64,000 nt of DNA from Nectonema munidae (GCA_030549495.1 JAUIRK010000985.1:372001-436000), one strand, 5' to 3'; positions 1 through 12,310 are shown, counted from the first letter of the stretch. Numbers and translations: made by a program. Notes: generated by a model from the letters alone, not told the origin.

Positions 1-1058
1 ATTTTTAAGTCAATCAAAGTCAATTTTTCGAGTTTAGGTTAATGAAGTCAATTTTTATATTTAACACTTTTTGATTCAATGTGCCTAAAATTGTTATAAG
101 TGATACATATAAGATTTCTTCTTTATATCAACACTTCCACAATAGTTGGGCTTTTTTTCATCTAATAAAAGGTTTTACTGTAAAGTTTGTCTGATTGAGG
201 TTAAACATGAAGAAGTTTTTTGTGAAACAAATTTTTTCTGCTGACAAACGCGGTTACATACGATATATCCGCTGCAGAAGTTATGAAATTTTATTCCCAA
301 ACTTTTTTATCATTGCATGTTTTCACATCTTTTACACAAGTTACGTTAAAAGTTAAGTTATCCTGCAAAATTGTAGATTACCGGCATTAAATGATTCAAA
401 ATTAGTAATAGAAAAATACGTTCTCTATTCAAACATATCGGCAAAACTTTAGTTCCAATTGTAACGAAATATGACAAATTGGTTGCAAGCAGCAAAATAT
501 TTTCATTAAAATCTTCCAGCAGTGAAGAAATTAATGATGAAGATTATGGAATTTTATTGCCAAATATCAAGAAATTGTTAAAAAAAAATCTGTGAATAAT
601 TAGAGAATATTCACGATTTATTGATTTAGTTGGAAAAAGTCAACATAGAGACTTTTTCAGTCGAAGATGCCTTTACTTGTTTCAACATTATTTCATTTAA
701 GACGAATGTGGCGTTAAAAGTTATCTTGAAAATAGATTCAAATAAAATGAAATCAATAAAATCATGAATATGAAAAACTCCAAAATCTCTCGCAGTACTT
801 ATCCCAAATTACAAAATTGTCAAGTTTTAACTTTATAAGTAGAAAGATCTTTCTCTAAACTGAAAAATCTACTAAAAAATGATCGCATTTTAAATCAGAA
901 AATGTCATTAATTATATGCTGTTGTATTACAAAGTCATGGATTCTTTGAAATAATTTTCAATACTTTCTCTAAAGTGTTCATAGTTGTTCAATTCAATGA
1001 AACTTTAAAAAGTCAATTTTTTCTCTGAGTAAAAGTCAATTTTTCCTCGCCCTGGTGA
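1..1058 (+). mobile_element. decayed hAT-like DNA transposon, copy 1
   Basis: This stretch matches 22296-23305 along its length with small indels, so it is one of two copies of a repeat of about 1 kb. Near 840-950 one frame reads VERSFSKLKNLLKNDR followed by ILNQKMSL, which resembles the C-terminal dimerisation region of hAT transposases. Frames shift often and stops are common, so it is not functional. Both ends carry copies of AAAGTCAATTTTT. The right end, read inward on the minus strand, starts CAGGGCGAGGAAAAATTGAC, which is hAT-like. The left end may be cut by the window edge. The hAT call rests on a short protein match and is moderate. Confidence 0.6.
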
Positions 1059-1077
1059 TAATAGATCGTAAACCCTA

Positions 1078-2805
1078 ATGTTTCCTATTGGTGATAAGTT
1101 TGATTGTTCTTTGTGTAGTCTCTCATTTTTTAATCATAGGACCGCTCTGTTGCATCTCAAAAATACACATAGGTTAACTAAGTTCAAATATAAACGCTCC
1201 ATCTGTAGTATCTGTTTTGATAGCAGACAAGCCGCATCATCTCATTTTAGGTTCCATTCAGACAATAATAATGTTGTAAATGATAGGACTAATCAACCGC
1301 ATAGCGATAATTCTCAGCAGGCATATTGGGCAGATAGGTTTGATTCTGTGACTTGTGACAATTTACTGGAAGAGACATACATAGAATTCATAGCAACACT
1401 TCCGAAAATTAAAACACATAGGAACACTCAGCCTACCGGTAGCAGGAACATTCGAGAGAATATCAACAACGAGAATAACGAGATTGCAAAAGTTCTACAA
1501 TAAAAATAGAAAGGCTTGCATGGGGGAAATTTTTGGAAGCTCGAAGAAATACGTAGGTACTCAGCAAGAATTGGTTAACCATTTTTTTCAGGATATTTTC
1601 AATCAATAGAGGTTATGACCCTGGTAAACTGGAGAGTCTAATAGACTCATTGCCAACTGGAACGGATGATTTTTCTTCCAATAGATTCACTCCTGAATAA
1701 GTCCATAATGCTTTGAAGAGATGTAAGAATTCTTCCCCAGGGGCAGATGGAATCTTATATTCTACTCTAAGGAAATGTTCCCTACAGATTGGAAGTCCGC
1801 TAATTTACTTCCAATTTTTAAAGGGCAAAGAGAAGAGAGCATACCTTCTAATTTCAGACCTATTTCACTTTCTTCAGTTATTTATAGACTTTTCTCCAAT
1901 CTCATGAAAAATAGGATAGAAGAATTTGTTAACTCTATAGGACTTATTTCAAAAAACCAGAAAGGGTATACAAGGTACGAAGGATGTCTAGAACATAACT
2001 TCATTTTAAACTCATTGTCCTCGGATGTTAATAGGAAACCGATAAGCATCGCATGGTTAGATATAAAAAGTGCTTTCGACTCTCTACATCGAAGTGTTTT
2101 ATTTAAAGTTTTAGAACATATTGGCCTAAATAGAGAAATCGTTAGCCTTTTGAAGGAATTTTTTAGCAATACAACGTGCAATATATATGGTGAGAATATT
2201 CAAGTTCACGCCGGTGTCAAACAGGGATGTCCTCTTTCAGGTTAACTTTTTAACTCTGTTATTGAACTCATAATTCGTAGCATAACCTTAAACACTAGGT
2301 CACTTTAGGATACTCCATAGGCAGTACCGACTTCAAAATTCTAACGTTTGCTGACGATTTGGTCTTAATAGGAAACTCCGCTAATGACTTGAAAACCGCA
2401 CTCGATATAGTTTACGACTCGGTTCAAACCATAGGACGCGACTTTTCAGTTAATAAATGTAAAACCTTGCATATTGATAGGAAATCTTCATCTAAACTTC
2501 TTTATGAATTAAATAAGCTAGGTGATGTAACTTTAAAACTATTGATGGATGATACTTTCTATAGATACCTAGGTTTGCTTAACAGTCTGTTTTTTAATCC
2601 TAGTCCTGTGAAAGAGTTAGTTGAAAGTGCAATTTTGAAACTAAGTGTAATTAAAAATTGTCATTTAGCGCTTTGGCAAAAATTAGATTCTATCAAAGTC
2701 TTTGTTATGCCTCTATTTTCCTTCATATTTCGTTGTTGTTTTGTCAGTAAATCTCTAGTAGACTCATTCAGAACAGCTTTGTTGAAAACCTTAAACTACG
2801 TTTAA
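1078..2805 (+). mobile_element. R2-like (zinc-finger, reverse transcriptase) LINE remnant
   Basis: The first open frame, 1078-1503, has two C2H2-type fingers near its N-terminus: CSLC...HLKNTH and CSIC...HFRFH. After a broken stretch the frames at 1713-2245 carry reverse transcriptase motifs: SSPGADG, FRPISLSS, QKGYTRYEGC, WLDIKSAFDS and KQGCPLSG. The last frame, 2359-2805, continues with the thumb-like part (DFSVNKCKTLHID). N-terminal C2H2 fingers with KQGCPLS-type reverse transcriptase suit the R2/NeSL-type clades that use a restriction-like endonuclease, but I cannot see that endonuclease. Several frameshifts and stops make it a pseudo-element. It starts about 20 bp after the hAT right end. 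Confidence 0.65.
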
Positions 2806-3652
2806 CGAATTTAATTCCACAATGTGAAGGATCCTGTTTACGTGAAATTTACAACTACGATATATAATTATGCATATTCGCCTATTTTTTCTCGTTATTA
2901 ATTTACATGAAAAAAATAGGCATCATTAACTAAAAGAAGCTTAAAGCCTCACCTTAATTTGTATATAAGTTTATCTTACAAGTACTCACTCCGCTTACAT
3001 ATAATTATTAAACTAAAGTGATTGATTAATGACAATCAATAAGTTTCATGTCGGTAAAATGTGGAGAATTATTTTGAAATCAATGTTTCCAAGCTGACTT
3101 TGAAAGACTTCATCGCATTTCACTCGTTTTTATATATTAATCATTAAAGTTAATAAGAAACAAAAAGTTTTCGTATTCAAATATCATGTTCAAACTTATC
3201 AAATTCAAAATAAGAGAGAAAGTTTCGCTGGTCTGATAAAATTATCGATTTTTCACTGAAAAAGTATTATGTTCTTCAGTTTTTACTCAAAATACTAGTT
3301 ATTCTTGTATTTATATATTTTTGACATGTTGTATAATAAATAATACTGTTCATCTATACTCTCCTCCATTAGAAAAACAAAATTAAAAAAAAGATGAAAG
3401 AAAATATACAAATTAACGAGGAATTAGGAAACAGTAAACAATATGATTACTTTTTTTATAAAAAGCAGACATTTTAAAAATTTTGATATATTGATCCGAA
3501 TAAAATATTTTCAAAATTTTTTCTAAATGAACCAACAAAAATAAATACCTTTTTATTAAATATTTATATTTTTTTCTTTCTCTTTTATCAAGTATATTTT
3601 ATATTTAACTATACTCTACATTATAACCATTTGTTTTGTAATATACATATAT
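2806..3652. other. AT-rich intergenic stretch
   Basis: I see no coding, RNA or repeat signature here, only AT-rich sequence with short A and T runs. Confidence 0.6.
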
Positions 3653-3794
3653 AAAGGTTAACGGTGGTGTGGTATTTACATCGATAAGGCAATATTGCGC
3701 CGTTGGCATCGAGCTATGAGTTTTTGGCAGAACCAGGATACGAACCTGGGACCCCTGACTCAAAGGCCTGCGCTCTAACCAATCCAAAGGTTCC
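3653..3794 (-). repeat. tRNA-derived SINE, family 1, copy 1
   Basis: On the minus strand the head reads like a tRNA: an A-box-like TGGATTGGTTAGAGCG, then a B box GGTTCGTATCC (plus positions 3736-3746) inside a perfect 5-bp T-arm stem (CCAGG/CCTGG). The 5' acceptor half does not pair with the 3' half, so this is not a working tRNA gene. A non-tRNA body follows with CGGCGCAAT, TGCCTT and TCGATG. The copy at 6831-6978 has the same body. The tail ends in CCTTTA-type sequence. Confidence 0.7.
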
Positions 3795-5546
3795 ATTTTT
3801 TAAAAAATGTTCGAAAGGTTTCACGCTGAGACGTCTGACCATATTACGATATCAATTCATTAAAGGCCTACTTGTGTGTATCTGTCTACATTTTATTCCT
3901 TAACCTTCTCTCCGAGGTTATAGCTCAAATATATACCTTGTCTCCCTATGTTCAACCGCGCCAAAGTTTCAGAATATATATATATATATTTGAAAACAAA
4001 AAGTAATTCACTGACTTACAAGATTGCGTAATTTTTCTTGCATTATTTTGTAGCTTTTGATTCTTTTTGTTCTAATTGAAAAATTGAAGAAAACAAATTA
4101 GGAAACAAAAATATCTATGAAAGGATAAAGAGGCTTTATTAGAAACCTGCTGAAAAGAGTTTCAAGCCAAAAGCCAATAAAAAAGATAGAATTAAAAAAC
4201 AGCACAAAGTTTGCACACATACGAATACTTTAGATGCCGCCGATTTGAATGGAGGGCTAGCAAGTTTGAGTCAGAAGGAAAATATCCAACTCCGATACCA
4301 AATACTTAGACAAATCAAGCTGCGATTCTAAATACTCAAAAACTTGATAAATTTAACACAAACTCTTGGCTCCCTACTTTGACTAAGGAAGGGTCACCCC
4401 ATTTCTACGTTCACCTCTTTAAAATTAAGTAAATAGCAAACTGGCTACCATTTAGTAAATAGGATATCTTAATACTTTACAGTTTGTAGTCAGAAACGTA
4501 ACAAAATTTTAATAGTTGTGATGGTATTTTGTCACGTGGCAAATCAGTATAAAAAATTTTGCCAATTTTTTTGTTTCAACCAATCAAATAACACTGAAAT
4601 CAAACTATAATTCGTTTAAACATTTCTACAATAAATGTAGACTATACTGGGGAAAACTTAGGATCTGATTGGCTAAAATCAATCATTTCAAACATTCCCA
4701 TATAACGAGCAGCGTGAGTTATCGCGTACATATAGTTATAATAATTATTTCATATAATTTACAATAAAAAGCGCTCACTAAACTTTATTCAGAAAAAATA
4801 GGCCATGTTTAAGGAAAAACATCATGGAAAATGCATTAGACTCAATTTTTGGTAAAAATGCGAAAAGAGACATGAAGAAAGTAGGAGACGATGTACACAA
4901 CAGAATACAATTGCAGACCAAATAGGAAAGCATAAATATTTTCTATAGTGAATCAGTTTGAACGAGTATTTGGATAAAGCGCGTTAAACTGGCATGCATC
5001 ATACAATGTTTACAACAGCTAAACTCAGTTTACGAATAATTTTCAGCAAAAAAATTTGCCCCCAGTCACCAACTGTTCCTCGAATCACACACTCGAAAAC
5101 AAGGCCCTTTATAATTGCCTATAATAGTTGTTCCATATATAATAAGTATTTTATTTAAAGCGAAAATCTACACTAAAATATGGAAAACCTTTTCGTTTGA
5201 CAAACATTTCGGGTAAAGAACGGTTTTATGCAACGAATTAAGTTCGCAAACCAACGCTCCACATATACAAACAAATTTTAAAAAGGGAGGACAATCAACT
5301 TAAAGGATTTTTGCTTTTTTTATTATATCAATAAACATCATGGTTCTTCAAAACTGCACGTCGCAATGAAAAACTGCTTTCATACTTGAATGCTAGACTA
5401 TCAAATGGCAATAATTAGTAAATTAAAATTGTTATACGTGCAAAGATATGGGAATAGATGACTTTGGTAATCGCTTAATTGAAGTATGGCTTTTATTCTT
5501 CGGTTTAAGCTTAGAATCTTCTAGAAAAAAATACCCAAAGCAAACA
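3795..5546. other. AT-rich intergenic stretch
   Basis: No gene is recognised. A 33-codon ATG-to-stop frame lies at 4824-4925 (MENALDSIFGKNAK...) with coding-like residue use but no match I know; it may be chance. The rest is AT-rich with a short TA run near 3976-3990. Confidence 0.5.
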
Positions 5547-5674
5547 TTAAAGAACGATAGATCAGACGATATTTATTAAAAAGCAGAAGATTCATATACA
5601 AAACTATTTGAAAAAGCAGACGAAGGTAAAATTGCTTATGTATCATATATGATACACTAGTCACGAAAGGGTTA
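5547..5674 (+). mobile_element. TTAA-type MITE with GCAGACGA-like repeats, copy 1
   Basis: It begins at TTAA followed by AGAACGA, carries CAGACGATAT, GCAGAAGATT and GCAGACGAAGG in the same order as the copies near 27.9, 31.2 and 56.2 kb, and ends near AAAGGGTTATTA. It is more diverged than the others and its right TTAA is altered. It is probably a non-autonomous piggyBac-like element. Confidence 0.5.
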
Positions 5675-6830
5675 TTAAAAAAGGGTGGAGAGGAGGAAGA
5701 AAAATTAAGTTAAGTAATTTCGACAAATATATTTATTAACAAAAAAACTATTGGAGAAGATGAGTCGCAAACTTTTATTATGAAAAGAGGCGAGCTATCA
5801 CTTTCGAAAATGAAATTTAGTTTGGAGGTGGAAAAAGAGCAAAAAGTTTCAATCCTGTAGTGTTCTTTCAAATAAATTAAAAGCTTTTTTATCTTACTTA
5901 AATTAAAATAAAAACAAGCCAATTTTATTATAAATAACTAGTCAGCATAAAATTATGAAGGTTTGTGGAAAGTTCATTTTAGCATGTTTTAATCGGTTTG
6001 TAATCGATTATTATTATAATAACATTTGAAATTTTCTACATTATTTTTAAATTCATTTGAGAATTTTTCCTTTAGAGATTTTTGTCTTTACTCTCAAAGA
6101 AATAAAATGGTGATCTTGATGAAATTTTTTTACTTGGAAGCAAAGACGTTTTCTGCTTTCCCACTGATAAATATATAAAATAAGAATGTTAAATGAAAAT
6201 TTCTTACAATAGTATCTGATATCACACAAAAAATAATGACAAAATCTCTATTATTATTTGTAAAAAAAGGAGATGAATTGAAAATTATATTATTTTAATA
6301 TGTTTTTTGCCAATCAGATTAAACAACCGTATCCTAAAAGCTATAAAAAACTGAAATAAAATTGGAATAAATTTAGGTGTGGATTCAGTTACAAAGAGCT
6401 AATATCTGGAATTACTTTCGCTATGCAAGGAGCGGATGATGTGGGGAGTAATCATATCTTCTTATAAAGGCATACAAATATATCTACAATAATCTTAATC
6501 ATTTATTATTACATATCTGTTAGAGCATCGTGGTCTCAACTTAAAGTTTCTGTTGCATAAAATTGACTGAATTATATCCCTTCAAAGTTCTTGACTAGCT
6601 GTATCTCTTAAAAATATTTTCATGGTAGTTAAATGATCCTGGTATGCCGAAAAGTGGCAATTAAAATCAAATGCCCATTTTTTCAACAAAATTTCGACAA
6701 TATAAATGTGTCAAAACTAATATAACTTTGTGTTTACATATGAACTCTTGAAAATTGATAATAATGACATATTCAATTGGAACACATAACACTTACACAC
6801 ACATATTTTTCCAATAAGCATTGCAAATTT
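5675..6830. other. AT-rich intergenic stretch
   Basis: No supported gene. Small open frames here are short, AT-driven and have no recognisable domain. Confidence 0.55.
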
Positions 6831-6978
6831 GTAAAGGTAAAGGTAGCGTGGAGTGTTTCCATCGAGAAGGCACAATTGCGCCGCTTCTATCAAAAAATGA
6901 GGACAGTAGGCTTGATGCGGGATCGAAGCCAAGACCTTGAGTTATCGAAACCCAGTATCTAACCAACCTCACTCACGC
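6831..6978 (-). repeat. tRNA-derived SINE, family 1, copy 2
   Basis: On the minus strand it shows GAGGTTGGTTAGATACTGGG as a worn A box, GGCTTCGATCC as B box (plus 6920-6930), then the same body as copy 1: GCGGCGCAATTGTGCCTTC, TCGATGGAAAC. It ends in repeated CCTTTA units (plus strand TAAAGG TAAAGG), a short tandem tail like those of LINE-mobilised SINEs. A 12-13 base C run lies just beyond its head. Confidence 0.7.
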
Positions 6979-7359
6979 CCCCCCCCCCTGTAGCCTAAGA
7001 ACCAGACATCCTAGTTCAGTCTAGATGCCAGAAGTAATTTTTTGAGCGGATGCGGACATCATAATAGCTATTCTAAGCAAACGCAAGTTTTATACTTCTT
7101 AAAAATTTAGAGAGAGCATGTCAATGTATATACGCTATCATAAAAAGTTTGGATAAAGTAAAAATTCAAAAATTGCGAATAAAACTTTGGGGTATAGGAA
7201 CAATGTTGAATGTTTGAAATTTGCTGATGTTGAAACTTAAATGATTTTTGCGGATATCAGATACATCTCTACTATACAAATATTTTTCCAATAAGCATGG
7301 TAACTTTGTAGCAAATGTCAATAAAATTTTTGATTGCCGATGAAAAACATTCATTCAAA
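6979..7359. other. AT-rich stretch with a C run and a short duplicated motif
   Basis: A C run follows the SINE head. A motif ATATTTTTCCAATAAGCAT occurs near 6803 and again near 7278, in SINE flank and non-SINE sequence. The motif GCGGATGCGGACATC near 7048 recalls similar ATCCGC words near 59.8 and 60.47 kb. No gene is seen. Confidence 0.4.
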
Positions 7360-8560
7360 TTTTAAATTAAAATATTTTTTATACAAAAGAGACCCATGTT
7401 GGTTTCATCTCTGAAGTGTGAATCTAATGTACGGTTTAAGTCTGAAAATTTTAAATAAAATATCATTTTTATACCAAAATGGCCATGTTGGTTTCATTTT
7501 TGGACTCAGTTTTCGTAATTATGATACTAAAATAAATCAATTTTTTTTGCTTTATTTTCTAGAAATTGTCTCTAAAAACATTCAATGATATTTTAAATAA
7601 AATATTTTTTATACTAAATTGGCCATGTTGATTTGATTTCTTAACTGATTTTTGTTAATTAATCTGTGAAAATGATTGAAAGTGTCAATAAAATATGCGA
7701 TTGAGAAGTAAAAATTGTTTCAAGGAATATTATTTAAAATTTCCAATAAAATAGATTTTTAAAACTAAATCAACCAGATTGATTTCATTTTTGAAAATAA
7801 TTTTGCCAATTATAGTGCAAAAATTTTAATTAAATTTTCTCTAAAAACACATTAAATAAAATACATTTTTTGGTAAATCGATCATGAGGATTTCGTTTCT
7901 ACGCTCAATTTTGGCCAGTACTGTCAAAAATTGTATGAAAGTTTTAATCGAATTAGAGATGTATGTCTGAAAATTACCCCCAAAACATTATTTTATATTT
8001 TAAATAAAATTTAATTGAATATATTTTCTATACTAAAAATTGCCCATGCTGATTTCATTTCATGAAGTAGTTTTCGCAATTGGGGCGTAAGAATGTGTGG
8101 AATTTCGAAAAAAAGTAATTTTACATGTTTTTGATTAAAATCATTATAAATTGATTTTCAAAAATTTTCTTATAAATTCAGCTTTTGTATTGGTTCATTA
8201 TATCAAATAATATAATCATTGAAATTAAACAAAACAAAAATGATATGAATTTATAAAATTTTAAATTTATCTCTACATACTTTACAACTTAGCGTCTATA
8301 TTATATACATTACAGTTAAAAAAAAACCCATAACGCTGATATTTTAGATAGAGATCACAACTTGATTGAAAATCATGAATCAAAACTTTGATTCAGGATG
8401 AAACTCTAAAAATATCCTTAAAATTTAGGGCATTTTTTCATGCAATATCGACCATGCTTATTTCATTTATGTACCCTATTTTGGCTAATACGTTGTAAAA
8501 ATGTGTGAAAATGTCAATCGAGAAAATGAGTTTTTCAAAAAAATCATTTCAATCAAATTT
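7360..8560. repeat. highly decayed tandem array
   Basis: A loosely conserved unit recurs at about 7370, 7455, 7590, 7745, 7850, 8010 and 8440. It reads roughly TTTTAAATAAAATA, then TTTTTATACTAAA, then a GGCCATGTTGATTTCATTT core, then TTTTCG or TTTTGG and AATTA. Spacing varies from about 85 to 160 bp and units differ widely, so this is old. It codes for nothing I can detect. Confidence 0.5.
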
Positions 8561-11109
8561 TTTCGAACTGTTATTTATTTGTTATGTGTAGTACATGTAG
8601 AAATAAATATATTTTTTATATTTTAGCTAATTAGACTTTCTTTAATGGATATAAACATCTCGTAATCATGATTAGTATGAAATAGTTATTTGGCAAAAAG
8701 AAAATCAAAGCAAAATATAAATTTTTTAAAGGATGAGAATGCGTGACGAAAATGAAAATGTAATAGTAACAGCTAGTGCAATAAAATTTGTAATAGGGTT
8801 CGCTTTATTATGGTTGGAGTAGTAGTCCTTTGAGAAGCTTTATAATTTTATAAAAGAAGTATTTAACTGCTCTACACCGAACTGACCAGCAGCATATGGT
8901 CTTGTGTATAGTTGAATAATGTTTGCAGTGGAACTCTATAATGGATGTACATGAAAGTTTGCAATACCCACGCATACCCTCTCTTATGTTATTTTTAAAA
9001 TTTATATACACCCCTGGAATGGAGCGGCCTTGATAAACGGGCCTTAACAGTAACTGCTCAGTGCCCTACCCTCACCTTTCGCCCTTCGTCACTAAGGAAT
9101 CAAAATAGGCAGTCATGAATAGTGTTAATAAATGACTATCAATAGCAAACGTCTACATTTTAAGTTCTTTTAACGATTAGTCAATAAGAAGTCGGAATTA
9201 AAAAAAATATTTTTTGTTTCAGTGTTTGACATTTAGTTGAAGGAATTGATTTTTTACAGTTGAAAAATCAAAGAGTTGCTTATCTTTGATTTATAAATTT
9301 ATTTTGAAGGTAGTTGACAGTCAAACCGAGTTGAGATTTGATCAACAGCAAAAACGAAATTTGGCCGACAACAAATTTTTTGGTTTAGTTGAAAATAAAT
9401 TTAAAACAAACATAATAATAAATATATTTATAAGATTTATTTTATTAAGGCACGCGTATAATAAATATACCAAAAAAACTTTATTATAGATTTTTTATGC
9501 TTAATAAGCTTTTAATCATATTTACCTGATAAAACAAACTTTATGCGATAAATGCTGTTCTTTTAAAGTTTTAGAGAAAAACATGCCACATTCTTGATCC
9601 ATTTTTCAATTTAATATAATAAAACTGCAGCTTTTAGTATTTTGTTACAATATAAGCTGTGATACCAAACGGGATATTTGTTAAAAGAGAGGACGATTAA
9701 AATTGATGAAAAAACGGTACACTACTGTGCAAAAGGGTACGTTTAATCAGCCTATTTATAGTTGATGACGGAAAGAGATTGTTTATCATTAAGTCATTTC
9801 TAGTATTTATAGTTTTTTGGATTGAACACACAATAATAACCATTTTATTTATTTTAGAAAAAGGAATCTTGCCTGATGTCAGACTTAGAGACGAAATAGA
9901 AGGTCCTTCATTGCTATAATAACTTTCTGTTTCAATATACGCATGAGCATTTCCTTTATCGAAATTTCTAAAAAAAATAAATGAAACACATACTTTATTA
10001 CAAGCGATGGGACTGATAATAATCAATGGGTTCGCAATAAATGTTGTCGCCTATTTATTTTTAAATTAGTACCAATTGATATGTAAGTTGAATCATAATT
10101 TTTTACAGAACTAAAACTGAATTTAATGTCGTGTATACTCTAAATATGGTTCATATATAAAAAATTTTTACACTAAGGTTATTCTGAGTGTGAATGAGGG
10201 AGATAAAACCCCTGCCAATTTTGGAAAAACTTAGAAAAACACATTTTTAGACGCAACTAAAAGGCTATTGTAAATTAATTTATTATTTTAAGACTTTTTG
10301 TAATAATTTTAAGTTTATAATACGAATTTAAATTAACTAATATTTTGGATTACAGTTCTAAACTTTATAAAGAAAAACTGATATGTTTGCCCTTGTAGAA
10401 GCGTCTGTCATGTTGAATGATCGTCTTTCCAAATTTATCATGTTCATTGTGGCATTTTCACATTGTGTTATTATGCTGAATTTTGATATCAAAGAAATGT
10501 ATAAAAATAGAAAAAAATGATCTCATTTTATTTTTAAATTTAAAGTCTTGAAACAAATTCATTTGGCTTTATCGGAAACTCTACAATAACCGAAAATCTT
10601 TTCAAGACTTTGTTCTTTGTCGAATTTTTTCTTTTTAAAGAATAAAAAGTTCTTTATATAATTTAATTCAAAAAAATAGTTTATATGTGGAAATGCGGTT
10701 CAAATTTTTTCGAGATTCCCACTATAACAAAGAGATAAATAAATAATACAAATTAGAATAAAATATATTTTTTCTCAAGACGGGCTGAAAATTTCTCAGA
10801 AGGGTGGTCCAAACCCTTATCTATGCCTCTGAATACATCAGTATTTGAGCGAGTTTTTAAAAAACAAAGTTAAAATAAAAAAACCTAAATGTTTTTCGTG
10901 TGATTAATCTATTCGGTTCAATTTCAGTTTGATTTTCAATAACAGTATTCAAAGCTGTTTTTTCATTGAACTGTGAGTAAAAAAACATTTATAAATATTA
11001 TTAAAAGTATAGACTTCCTGATTTACTTCAGTTAAACTCAAAGTATGTTGAGAAAGCGAGCTCTGTAAGGAAGATAAGCCTTAAAAATATACATTGTAAT
11101 TAGCCAAAA
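8561..11109. other. AT-rich intergenic stretch with a small GC-richer patch
   Basis: Most is featureless. A GC-richer patch at about 8930-9090 includes CCCCTGGAATGGAGCGGCC and looks like a worn transposon end. On the minus strand near 9970 a T-rich tract ends in AG before an open frame (NFDKGNAHAY...) that runs to about 9832 and a possible GT; this could be an exon but is unsupported by homology. Confidence 0.35.
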
Positions 11110-11265
11110 TTAAATATTAGAAAGAGTACTTTGTTGACCATTTTTTGATATATCATAGATTAAATTATTGAGCTTGTGAACAAAAGTATCGATTTTATGA
11201 TCAGAAATATTATTTAATCCGTATCTTTCGAGTTCTAATTCAATTTCTTTTTTGGTGAAATACAT
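11110..11265 (-). CDS. possible exon of a HYLS1-like protein (uncertain)
   Basis: An ATG frame from 11265 gives MYFTKKEIELELERYGLNN, then ISDHKIDTFVHKLNNLI, about 51 residues to a stop. A possible splice donor (A|GTACTC) lies shortly before that stop. The pattern of acidic helix, [LY]GxxNISDxKIxxF and hydrophobic DL/KLxxLI resembles, from memory, the N-terminal motif of HYLS1, a centriole and cilium protein of invertebrates and protists. I could not find the conserved C-terminal HYLS1 box downstream, and phases to the nearest candidate exon do not match. It may equally be a chance frame or a lone pseudo-exon. Confidence 0.25.
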   Translation of the reverse strand: MYFTKKEIELELERYGLNNISDHKIDTFVHKLNNLIYDISKNGQQSTLSNI

Positions 11266-11639
11266 AAATTCAAATTGCAATTTTACTTTTAGAATTGATT
11301 TGTTAATGATCAAAAATAATTAAATAAATAAAATTAAAAAATTTTTTTATGCAAAAATAAAAAGTTTTTATATAAATCTAATTAATATTAAAATTGAAAA
11401 ATATATTTAATTATTTTAATATTTAATAGTGATATTAAATTTAATAAGTTTTTAAATTTTAAACTTAATTATTAAGTTTAATAGTGATCAGTGTTAAGAC
11501 TAAGATATATTTTTCAAAAAGATTAGCTTTATTAGAAGAAACTTAATTCAAAAGTGTTTCCAGAGGTTGTAAGGAACTTATGAGCTTATCCAAAGTTTCC
11601 CACACTCAACTTCAATTGAAGCTATCACGCGTAAAGCTT
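11266..11639. other. very AT-rich stretch
   Basis: Long A/T-only words dominate (11330-11480). Nothing supportable is seen. Confidence 0.5.
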
Positions 11640-12072
11640 TTAACACAATATTGAAAAGCGAAAGCCGTCTTCGACTTGACTTTTGAAATAAAGAGAAGGA
11701 TCTAATTGTTTCATCTCGTAAAACATAGTATGAGATTTCGGATGAGCTTTATTATATGTATTGCTAGACAAACTTCTTTGAATAAACTCACTTTTGGCAA
11801 CACAATGAAAGCTCAATCCATCTAAACACGCCAATCTGGATATTTCTTCCTCTATTGATACTTTTTTTAAGAAAACTTTTATATTAGGTGAATTTCTTTG
11901 AGATGTTCTATCTTCATCAATATCCAACAAATGAATTTTTTGAATATGAGATTTCAAACTTGAAGTTGTTCCTCCAGAGCATTTCAGAGTCTTCTTAGAT
12001 ATTGTACAATTTGCTGACTCTGTCGATTTTCACGAAATATTCCAAATTTTGGATTTAGAGGAAGACATTTTG
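11640..12072 (-). mobile_element. hAT transposase N-terminal remnant (BED finger)
   Basis: Reading from ATG at 12072 the frame gives MSSSKSKIWNIS, an in-frame stop, then a worn BED-type finger (ANCTISKKTLKC, GGTTSSLKSHIQKIH). It continues with EEEISRLACLDGLSFHCVA and KSEFIQRSL. That order (BED finger with GGTTSxLKxH, then a RLAxLDGLSF-like helix) is typical of hAT transposase N-termini. The catalytic RNase H-like core is missing, so this is a truncated copy. It looks unrelated in sequence to the two hAT copies at 1 and 22.3 kb. Confidence 0.7.
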
Positions 12073-12310
12073 AAAAAAAAATTAGATTGAAAAACTTAAA
12101 AAATAAATTGGCAAAGAAAATTTTCAAAGTTTTTTTTATTGTTTTCAACAAAAAGAAAAGTTTGTTATGCTATTTGAAATTTTCATTTTTAAAAACATTC
12201 TTAAAAAACTTTGAAATTTTAAAAAACCGGTTTTTAAAAACGGTTTCCGATATTTTTCAAAAAAAATGAAACTGATTAAAACCGGGTTTTTTCAACCGGT
12301 TTTTCAGCAC
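12073..12310. other. AT-rich spacer
   Basis: It is rich in A and T runs, with two near-palindromic AACCGGTTTTT words at about 12226 and 12290. No gene. Confidence 0.45.

Noticed and set aside
1882-2181. 99-codon minus frame
   Set aside because: It is the antisense shadow of the R2-like reverse transcriptase.
3700-3800. tRNA gene with a perfect T arm
   Set aside because: The 5' acceptor and D halves do not pair, and the SINE body that follows is shared with another copy.
9697-10026. 109-codon minus frame as a gene
   Set aside because: It starts without a convincing ATG context and has no domain; only an internal part has exon-like edges, and phases do not match the candidate exon at 11.1 kb.
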